A stretch of 17,320 nucleotides of DNA, taken from NCBI GenBank assembly GCA_022361135.1, contig JAKSBM010000005.1, forward strand, positions 1-17,320, written 5' to 3'. The translations under genes and the position numbers were made by a program. Below the pieces are notes generated by a model. It had not been told where the DNA came from and did not search any database. It worked only from the letters and a program-made list of their open reading frames with translations. Positions within the stretch are counted from its first letter, which is position 1, and the number at the start of each line of letters is the position of its first letter. Shown piece by piece: positions 1 to 5,846 of the stretch. Source of the DNA: Desulfobacterales bacterium (GTDB taxonomy: Bacteria > Desulfobacterota > Desulfobacteria > Desulfobacterales > Desulfobacteraceae).

Positions 1-699
1 AAGTATGTGGTCATGGCCACCCGCAAGGGTCGGGTGAAAAAGACCGAACTCATGGCCTATTCCCGTCCCCGTTCCGGCGGCCTCATTGGTGTGAAGCTGG
101 CCGAAGGGGATGAACTCATTGCCGCCCGGATCACCGACGGGGAGATGAATATCTTCCTGGGCGCCGACGGGGGGAAGGTGATTCGGTTCAAGGAAGGGGA
201 GGTCCGCACCGTGGGTAGAAATTCCATGGGTGTCCGGGGCATGAACATTGCCGATGATGCCCGCATTGTGGGTATGGAGGTCCTCAACGAAGAAGAAACC
301 CTGCTCACCGTGACCGAAAACGGATACGGTAAGCGGACTGCGGTGACCGAGTATCGGACCCAGACCCGTGGCGGCAAGGGTGTTTTCTCCATAAAAACCT
401 CTGCGAGAAATGGTAAAATGGCCGGCATGGCCTTGGTGGCTGACAATGACGAACTCATGATGGTTACCGACGGCGGTAAGCTGATCCGTACCGCCATTGG
501 GGGCATCAATGTCATTTCCAGAAATACCCAGGGGGTTCGGTTGATTAATCTCTCCGCCGGAGAGACCCTCATTGGCATTGCCCGCCTTCCCGAAGTGGAG
601 GAGGATGAGGAAGACTTGGATGCCGAATTGAACACCGAAGGTGTGGAGGCCGGAGACGGCGATGCACCCCAGGTGGATGATTCTGCCACCGAAGAATAA
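1..699 (+). CDS. gyrA: DNA gyrase subunit A, C-terminal part (5' end outside window)
   Basis: This is the last 232 codons of GyrA, open at the left edge in frame 1. GyrA is the cleavage/religation subunit of DNA gyrase; its C-terminal beta-pinwheel wraps DNA so that the enzyme introduces negative supercoils. The visible part has pinwheel-blade repeats: a VVMATRKGRVKKT blade start, then three degenerate GyrA-box-like turns (GRNSMGVRGM, QTRGGKGVFS, SRNTQGVRLI). Much of it can be laid against the last third of E. coli GyrA, including NGYGKRTAV and RNTQGV. It ends in a very acidic tail of about 35 residues (EEDEEDLD onward), as in E. coli, where the tail modulates wrapping. The first blade with the canonical GyrA box and the catalytic tyrosine lie outside the window. 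A strong terminator follows 10 bp after the stop, so gyrA ends its transcription unit here. Confidence 0.97.
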   Translation, partial: KYVVMATRKGRVKKTELMAYSRPRSGGLIGVKLAEGDELIAARITDGEMNIFLGADGGKVIRFKEGEVRTVGRNSMGVRGMNIADDARIVGMEVLNEEETLLTVTENGYGKRTAVTEYRTQTRGGKGVFSIKTSARNGKMAGMALVADNDELMMVTDGGKLIRTAIGGINVISRNTQGVRLINLSAGETLIGIARLPEVEEDEEDLDAELNTEGVEAGDGDAPQVDDSATEE

Positions 700-708
700 A
701 CGTTTACA

Positions 709-747
709 ACGGGCCTGGAGTTTTTATGATCTCCAGGCCCGTTTTTT
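709..747 (+). terminator. Rho-independent terminator of gyrA
   Basis: A perfect 12-bp stem pairs ACGGGCCTGGAG (709-720) with CTCCAGGCCCGT (731-742) across a 10-nt loop. A run of T residues (742-747) follows directly. It lies 10 bp after the gyrA stop and faces the same way, so it very probably ends gyrA transcription. Confidence 0.93.
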
Positions 748-763
748 ATATGGGGATAAAATC

Positions 764-1036
764 ATGGGTTCAGATAAGGAACTTCCCGATTGTTTTGGTG
801 ATCTTGAAACGGTTTTTCCCATGGGGGAGAACGGGCTGCGGGAGACCCCGGAGCATTGTTTCTACCACTGCGGCGTTAAAACCCGTTGCCTGAAGCAGGC
901 CATGACCACAAAGCAGGGGGCCCAGGTGGAAGATGAGGTGATCGACCGGAGCAGCCAGGCCGGTCTCATGGGATTCTTTGAACGCTGGTCCCGAAAAAAG
1001 CAGGTCCACCGACGGCTCCAGGATAAGGATGCCTGA
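764..1036 (+). CDS. Small four-cysteine protein of unknown function (90 aa)
   Basis: A 90-residue protein. The ATG at 764 is chosen because GGGGA at 752-756 gives a ribosome site 7 bp upstream, and any longer reading would run back through the gyrA terminator. Seen directly: a cysteine pattern C10-x21-C32-x3-C36-x5-C42 inside a motif PDCFGDLETVFPMGENGLR ... PEHCFYHCGVKTRC, then a basic, hydrophilic C-terminal half (FFERWSRKKQVHRR). The four cysteines suggest a bound zinc ion or Fe-S cluster, and the protein is probably cytoplasmic because it has no signal or membrane segment. From memory, similar PDCFG...VFP.GE.GLR/C..C..K..CL proteins occur in sulfate-reducing deltaproteobacteria, always uncharacterised. 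It is convergent with the cyclase gene, the two stop codons being only 9 bp apart, and no terminator is visible between them. Real gene likely; function unknown. Confidence 0.75.
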   Translation: MGSDKELPDCFGDLETVFPMGENGLRETPEHCFYHCGVKTRCLKQAMTTKQGAQVEDEVIDRSSQAGLMGFFERWSRKKQVHRRLQDKDA

Positions 1037-1045
1037 TTCCCCCTT

Positions 1046-2794
1046 TTAAATTTCCCCGGCCCGTTTCAGCCGCTCAAAGTGATAGACCGTTGAGCGGCCC
1101 AGGCTGGGCAGGGAGACTTCATCCCTTTGGGAGACCACATGGTGCTCCACCAGTTCGTGGGTGGCCTTGTCCATGAGCAATCCCTTTTCATTGGCCACAC
1201 TTTCCAGTTTTGAGGCCAGATTCACCGCATTTCCCAGATAGGTAAATTCCCGTTTGATATAATTGCCCAGGAATAGGGCGTAGATTTCTCCGGTGCTGAT
1301 CCCCATGCGAAAGGAGAGGTCTTCCTTGAGGCCGTACACGGCCTTGAATTGTCTGTTCTTATTGTTGATGGCCCGGTTCATGTCCACACTGGCCTGGATG
1401 CCCCCCAGGGCCACCTTGGGGTCGATGAGGTCTCCGTGCTCGAAGATGGCCATAAAGCCGTCCCCCAGGAATTTGTCGATGTAACCATTGTTCTGGTGGA
1501 TGATGATGCAGAGTCGATCGATGAGTTCGTCGATCATCTGGACGGTGGTGTTTTCATCGGAGTTTTTCATGAGGCTGGAAAAGCCGGCGATGTCCACAAA
1601 GAGGGTGGAGGCAAATAGTTTTTCCCGGGTACCCTTGTTGTTGAAGGGGGTGACCTGGGTGGCCAGCCGATTTCTAAAAAAGGCGGCATCCTGGTAAATG
1701 AGGTCCGAGGTCAGGAAGATTTTGGCCTCCTGCTTGTCGATGAGACGGGCCGCATTAAAGGCACGGATGATCCTGCGTTTGACCCCTCCCAGCATGCCGA
1801 TCTTGGCCGATTCCTTGTAATAATCCATGGCCTGGGCTTCCCGGTCTGTGTCATAGCAGATCCCCCCCAGCTCGAAATAGACATCCGAGGTGATCTGGGC
1901 TTGGGCCAATCCCTTTTCCTTGGCCTGGTCCAAAAGGCGGGTGAGTTTTTCTTCGGCCAGTCCATAGTCCAGCATTTTGCGATGGATCTGTGTTTCCAGC
2001 AGGCTGGCGGTGATGTAATCCTTATACATGCGTTGGGATTCCAGGTCGGGTTGAATGGACTGGATTTGAACCAAAGCATTTTCCGTGAAATTCATCACAA
2101 ACATGAGTTGGGCATATTCAAGGCCGGCCCTAAGTAGCCCCTTTTGGTAATCCAACTCCTTGAAAATCTCCATGGCATTTTCAAGGGATTGGGAAAGGGT
2201 GTGGTCGGCCAGACCAATGATTCGTTTGATCCGGCAGAAATCAATGAGGGAATAGGCATAGATGATGGCTGGCCCATTGTCGTCACTGCCCTTGGCCCGA
2301 ATGTGGTTTTCGTAAGCCATTTCCCGTTCTGCGGTGACATATTCCCGGGCCTTGGCAAATTCGTTCAGATGGAGGCATACATCGGCCAAAAGGGAATAAA
2401 TTTCGCCCTGGAATTTGATGAGTCCATTCTGGTTTGAACTTTGTTTAAGGGCTTTTTGTAGAAAAAAACGGGCATCCACATAGTTGCATTGGGTGCGGTG
2501 GATATGGCCCAAAGAGAGGTTGATTTTCAGTTCCCATTTGCCGAAGTCAACGTCCGGTGAGGCATCGATGAGTTCAATGGCATGGTCCAAAATTTCTTCT
2601 GCCCGGGGAAAGAAACCCAGGTTTTGAAGGAAGATATTTTTCATCCAGAGGATGGCCACATGGCATCGCGGTTCGTCCCGATAGGGGCGGGTTTCCGTTT
2701 CAAAGTGCGTCAGGGCGACGCGGACTTCGTCTTTTGATCCATTGAGATTAAAAGAGTTGAAAATGGACTTCAGCTTAAGTATGTTATCATCCAT
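1046..2794 (-). CDS. Class III adenylate/guanylate cyclase with N-terminal TPR-like helical region
   Basis: A 582-residue soluble protein with no signal peptide or membrane segment. Residues about 1-385 are all-helical and resemble degenerate TPR/MalT-type repeats (for example AEEILDHAIELIDAS near 65-79 and EEKLTRLLDQA near 281-291). Residues about 393-575 form a class III nucleotide cyclase domain: FVDIAGFSSL with metal ligand D401, KFLGDG with base-selecting K441 and second metal ligand D445, then EFTYLGNAVNLASKLE with T518 and transition-state N525. K441 with T518 favours ATP, so cAMP is the likelier product. The catalytic Arg expected four residues after N525 is K529 (codon aaa). The helical part probably senses a protein or ligand partner. 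It is divergent from pgk across 169 bp. There is no clear Shine-Dalgarno before the ATG, and only a weak promoter match (TTGACT at 2864-2859 with a poor -10). Family sure; activity uncertain. Confidence 0.88.
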   Translation of the reverse strand: MDDNILKLKSIFNSFNLNGSKDEVRVALTHFETETRPYRDEPRCHVAILWMKNIFLQNLGFFPRAEEILDHAIELIDASPDVDFGKWELKINLSLGHIHRTQCNYVDARFFLQKALKQSSNQNGLIKFQGEIYSLLADVCLHLNEFAKAREYVTAEREMAYENHIRAKGSDDNGPAIIYAYSLIDFCRIKRIIGLADHTLSQSLENAMEIFKELDYQKGLLRAGLEYAQLMFVMNFTENALVQIQSIQPDLESQRMYKDYITASLLETQIHRKMLDYGLAEEKLTRLLDQAKEKGLAQAQITSDVYFELGGICYDTDREAQAMDYYKESAKIGMLGGVKRRIIRAFNAARLIDKQEAKIFLTSDLIYQDAAFFRNRLATQVTPFNNKGTREKLFASTLFVDIAGFSSLMKNSDENTTVQMIDELIDRLCIIIHQNNGYIDKFLGDGFMAIFEHGDLIDPKVALGGIQASVDMNRAINNKNRQFKAVYGLKEDLSFRMGISTGEIYALFLGNYIKREFTYLGNAVNLASKLESVANEKGLLMDKATHELVEHHVVSQRDEVSLPSLGRSTVYHFERLKRAGEI

Positions 2795-2963
2795 ATTTTT
2801 GTACCAATTTAGAGTCGGGAATCTGATTCAGCGTCACGTTAGAATGAATTCCAGAATTAGTCAATAGGTATAAAAGCGGATTCCAGTCCGATGCCGGCTG
2901 TCCAAATCCGGGGAAAACCAAGGGGAATTCGTCGATTTAATATATGATAAGGAGTCGTATATC

Positions 2964-4142
2964 ATGAGGTCAGTAAGAGATCTGGCAGTTGAAGGAAAAA
3001 AGGTTTTTGTCCGTGTGGATTATAATTTACCCATGGATGAAGATGGAAATATTACAGATGACAATCGAATTGTGGCCACCCTGGATCTGATTGACTACCT
3101 GGTGGAAAAAAAGGCCCGGATTATTCTGGCCTCCCACCTGGGGCGTCCCAAAAATGGACCCGAGGAAAAATTCAGCCTGGCTCCGGCTGCACAGCGGCTT
3201 TCCCAGCTCATCAATCGGCCCGTGGCCTTTGCCGGCGATTGCATCGGGGCCGGGGTGGAAGCCCGGGTTGAGTCCCTGGGGGACGGCGAAATCCTTTTGT
3301 TGGAAAATTTGAGATTCCACGGGGCGGAAAAGAAGAATGATCCCGCCTTTGCCAAGGCCCTGGCGGGCCTCTGTGACATCTATGTGAACAATGCCTTTGC
3401 CGTTTCCCACCGGGATCAGGCCTCGGTGACCGGAATCACTGAATATGCAGCCCAGTCCGCGGCCGGGTTTTTGCTTGAAAAAGAAGTAAACTCATATTAC
3501 GATTCTGTGGAGAATCCAAAGCGACCTTTGGTTGCGGTCATTGGAGGGGCAAAGGTTTCCAGCAAGCTGGCTGCCCTGGAAAATATGCTTAATTTCGTAG
3601 ATAAGCTGATCATCGGCGGGGCCATGGCCAATACCTTCCTGGCCAGCCGGGGCATGGATCCCAAGGGGTCCATGGTCGAAGCAGATCTTTTCGCAACCGC
3701 AAGTCAAATTCTGAATACTGCCGAAGAAAAGGGAATCCAGGTGCTATTGCCCACGGATCTCCGGGTGGCGGATCAATTCGCAGAAGATGCCCAGACCCGT
3801 GACGTTTCCCTGGACCAGGTGCCGGACAATTGGATGGCCCTGGACATCGGACCCCAGACGGCCCAGGCATATGCCCTGGCGTTGAAGGATGCGGCCACCA
3901 TTGTCTGGAACGGTCCCATGGGGGTTTTTGAACTGGAAGCATTCAAGGCAGGCACCCAGGTGGTGGCCGATGCCATTGCCGCTTCCGATGGATATTCCAT
4001 CGTGGGGGGCGGAGACACGGGGCTAGCAGCCAAACGGTGCAATATTGCCGACAAGGTCAGCTATATTTCCACCGGCGGCGGTGCATTCCTCCACATGATG
4101 GAAGGTAAAAAATTACCCGGGGCCAAGGTCCTGGGGGGATAA
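2964..4142 (+). CDS. pgk: Phosphoglycerate kinase
   Basis: A 392-residue, full-length cytoplasmic enzyme that interconverts 1,3-bisphosphoglycerate + ADP and 3-phosphoglycerate + ATP in glycolysis and gluconeogenesis. The N-domain substrate site is visible: RVDYNLP (R17, D19, N21), ASHLGRPK (H58, R61), ENLRFH (R117) and the HR at 149-150. The C-domain nucleotide site is visible: GGAKVSSKL (K197, K201), WNGPMGVFE (E323), VGGGDTG (348-353) and STGGGAF. One deviation is VNNAFAVSHR at 141-150, where most PGKs have a D after VN; here it is N143. The ATG at 2964 has AAGGAG at 2949-2954, 9 bp upstream, and the protein begins like other PGKs. No convincing sigma-70 promoter was found in the 169-bp divergent spacer. 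The next gene starts 43 bp downstream on the same strand with no terminator between, so the two are probably co-transcribed. Confidence 0.97.
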   Translation: MRSVRDLAVEGKKVFVRVDYNLPMDEDGNITDDNRIVATLDLIDYLVEKKARIILASHLGRPKNGPEEKFSLAPAAQRLSQLINRPVAFAGDCIGAGVEARVESLGDGEILLLENLRFHGAEKKNDPAFAKALAGLCDIYVNNAFAVSHRDQASVTGITEYAAQSAAGFLLEKEVNSYYDSVENPKRPLVAVIGGAKVSSKLAALENMLNFVDKLIIGGAMANTFLASRGMDPKGSMVEADLFATASQILNTAEEKGIQVLLPTDLRVADQFAEDAQTRDVSLDQVPDNWMALDIGPQTAQAYALALKDAATIVWNGPMGVFELEAFKAGTQVVADAIAASDGYSIVGGGDTGLAAKRCNIADKVSYISTGGGAFLHMMEGKKLPGAKVLGG

Positions 4143-4185
4143 AATAAGCTGGGGTTAACCCGCAAGGCGACAAGGGGATGGGGTA

Positions 4186-5244
4186 GTGAAATTCTGTAAA
4201 GACAGAGATTGTTTGAGCCAAGAGGCCCGGTTAAGGCGTTCCTATTATAAGGTGCTCCGGGATGAACTGGATCAATTTGTCATTGATCATTCTTTGATTG
4301 GATCCTATGAGAATTTTTTAAGGCTTCGAACCCCCTATCCCTTTGTTGAATTGCGAGAACTCAAACCCCGGGCCCGGATCCCTTCCATAGAGTTTGAGGC
4401 CCAGAATTCATTTTTGATTATTTTTTGTGAAGACTATATTGATAAGATTCATAAGAAATACATCCGCTATTTCGACGCCAACAAAACCACCAAGACCAAT
4501 TTGCTCCGGCACAAGCATTTTCCCGATGTGGAAAATTTCAACCGGAACATCAAACATTTTGATGCACCGGATTTCTTTTCCCTGCTTAAATCCCTGCTAC
4601 CGGTGGATTATGCCCTTTTGATCCAGCGCAATCAACGAAGTCGGGTTCAATATGCCCTCACCCATTTCCATGTCCGGGTGGATTGGCCCATTGCCGATGC
4701 CTCGGAGGATCTGGCCAAGAATCTGCGGTACATCTCCAAGGATCTTTATGAAAAGGGGGATAAGTACGCAGAGGATCTCCAGAAAAAGCTGTTTGAATAC
4801 TATGGGATACCGGTGATGAGTGGAGGGCGCAGGACCGCAGCCATTGTGGCGGCCCAGTATTTCAGACAATTCGACGGGATTACCACCATCTATGTTTCAT
4901 CCAGTGAATCCCGGAATCTGCTTCGCATAGACGAACGGGGCGTTTCCAAATCCGTTCTCATTAAATTGTCCCAGGATAAGGTGAAGCAGCTTTTGGAGGT
5001 TGCCGGCATTACCCAGACCAGTTTTACCAAAAATTATGTGGTGGCCCGGTATCGGCGTTCCTATGTCTGTATCCTTAATGTGCGCTATGATTACACCAGC
5101 CATGCCATGCCTTCGGAGGGGGGGCGGCTTCGGGAGTTGAAGGCCGATGCCAACTGGCTCACCGTGGCCGAAGAGCATATCCTGCCCAAACCTTCGGTGC
5201 GCCAGTATGCACCCATCCCCTGCAAAATGATCTATTCCGCCTGA
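4186..5244 (+). CDS. Unrecognised protein, 352 aa, probably co-transcribed with pgk
   Basis: I do not recognise this family. The start is GTG at 4186, supported by AAGGGG at 4172-4177, 8 bp upstream; the nearby ATG at 4178 is out because it meets a stop after two codons. The protein is soluble, mixed alpha/beta, rich in Arg, Tyr and Lys, with no signal peptide or membrane segment. Visible features are an N-terminal CKDRDC pair (C4, C9), a basic middle (FDANKTTKTNLLRHKHFPD), a segment YYGIPVMSGGRRTAAIVAAQYF with a Gly-Arg-rich turn and a helix, and a C-terminal half with short beta-like stretches (YVVARYRRSYVCILNVRYD). Codon use looks like its neighbours. It sits 43 bp after pgk with no terminator, and is convergent with the acetyltransferase gene 15 bp away. 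The intact 1059-bp frame, the ribosome site and typical codon use make it a real gene; no function is proposed. Confidence 0.8.
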   Translation: MKFCKDRDCLSQEARLRRSYYKVLRDELDQFVIDHSLIGSYENFLRLRTPYPFVELRELKPRARIPSIEFEAQNSFLIIFCEDYIDKIHKKYIRYFDANKTTKTNLLRHKHFPDVENFNRNIKHFDAPDFFSLLKSLLPVDYALLIQRNQRSRVQYALTHFHVRVDWPIADASEDLAKNLRYISKDLYEKGDKYAEDLQKKLFEYYGIPVMSGGRRTAAIVAAQYFRQFDGITTIYVSSSESRNLLRIDERGVSKSVLIKLSQDKVKQLLEVAGITQTSFTKNYVVARYRRSYVCILNVRYDYTSHAMPSEGGRLRELKADANWLTVAEEHILPKPSVRQYAPIPCKMIYSA

Positions 5245-5259
5245 GGGGAAGGCTTCTGC

Positions 5260-5715
5260 TTATAATTTTTTCAGCATGGCAATTTCGTCGCAATTGGGGA
5301 AGCTGACACAGCCGATGCAATCGGACCACACCTTGATGGGCAGGGAATTTTTATCAATTTCAGAAAACCCGAATTTCTGGAAAAAGGTGGGGCGATAGGT
5401 CAGGGTGAAGAGGTCTTTGATTTTGAAAAAACGGGCTTCTTCAATGGTTCTTTCCGTAAGCTGGGTGCCGATGCCCTTGCCCGTGAAATCCGGATCAACG
5501 GCCAGGGAACGGATTTCGGCCATGTCTTCCCAGCAGAATTGCAAGGCACAACTGCCGGCCACCTTTCCGGTTTCCGGATCCTGGTAGACCCAGAAATCCC
5601 TTAAATGATCGTATAATTTACTCAGGGGCCTGGCCAGAAGCTCTCCTTTTTTATTGTAATATTGGAGGAGGGCATGGATGGCCGGAACATCGTCCAGTAC
5701 GGCTTTTCTTATCAT
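5260..5715 (-). CDS. GNAT-family N-acetyltransferase, probably a short ArgA-type N-acetylglutamate synthase
   Basis: A 151-residue acetyl-CoA-dependent acetyltransferase. The start is the ATG at 5715, 7 bp behind AAAGGAAAG; a GTG eight codons further up (5739) is possible but has no better ribosome site. The GNAT core is visible: EIRSLAVDPDFTGKGIGTQL (about 68-86) carries the acetyl-CoA loop, and FFQKFGFSEID (111-121) the last core strand region. The N-terminal LLARPLSKLYDHLRDFWV (27-43) and the C-terminal KVWSDC..C.....CDEIAM resemble short, stand-alone N-acetylglutamate synthases, which make the first committed intermediate of arginine synthesis. Two points stand out: T78 sits where the usual Arg/Gln of the Q/RxxGxG loop is expected, and three cysteines (C133, C136, C142) suggest metal binding or redox control. 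The gene follows the che operon by 131 bp on the same strand with only a small hairpin between. Family sure, substrate likely. Confidence 0.87.
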   Translation of the reverse strand: MIRKAVLDDVPAIHALLQYYNKKGELLARPLSKLYDHLRDFWVYQDPETGKVAGSCALQFCWEDMAEIRSLAVDPDFTGKGIGTQLTERTIEEARFFKIKDLFTLTYRPTFFQKFGFSEIDKNSLPIKVWSDCIGCVSFPNCDEIAMLKKL

Positions 5716-5747
5716 TGTCTTTCCTTTGGGTTTTTCCACAGCAAATG

Positions 5748-5765
5748 GACCGTGCTGCCACGGTC
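5748..5765 (-). other. Small stem-loop between the HEAT-receiver gene and the acetyltransferase gene
   Basis: GACCGTG (5748-5754) pairs with CACGGTC (5759-5765) around a 4-nt loop, giving 7 perfect base pairs. On the minus strand no T-run follows, so it is not a standard intrinsic terminator. It could be a weak terminator, an attenuator or an mRNA-stability element for the acetyltransferase gene, which starts about 33 bp downstream. Function unproved. Confidence 0.35.
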
Positions 5766-5846
5766 TGGTTTTAGAGCTATATCATGTTTCGTTTCAACGG
5801 GGTATGGAAAAGCAAATATGCTCTGTTCCGGATTTTCCAGGGACGG

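Noticed and set aside
2869..2874. TATAAA upstream of pgk as a -10 element
   Set aside because: No -35-like hexamer at 15-19 bp upstream (GAATTC at 17 bp), so it was not called as a promoter.
4152..4161. GGGTTAACCC palindrome between pgk and the next gene, considered as a terminator
   Set aside because: Five-base arms with no loop and no T-run after them, so it would not terminate; the downstream gene is left as a likely operon partner.
5245..5275. GAAGGCTTC plus T-run between the two convergent genes, considered as a bidirectional terminator
   Set aside because: The stem is only four base pairs with a one-base centre and the T-run lies inside the acetyltransferase coding end; too weak to call.
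5768..5780. GTTTTAGAGCTAT, identical to the first 13 bases of the Streptococcus pyogenes type II CRISPR repeat
   Set aside because: Single copy, the match ends at once, there is no second repeat or spacer unit, no cas gene and no complementary tracrRNA-like sequence nearby. A chance 13-mer in an intergenic region.
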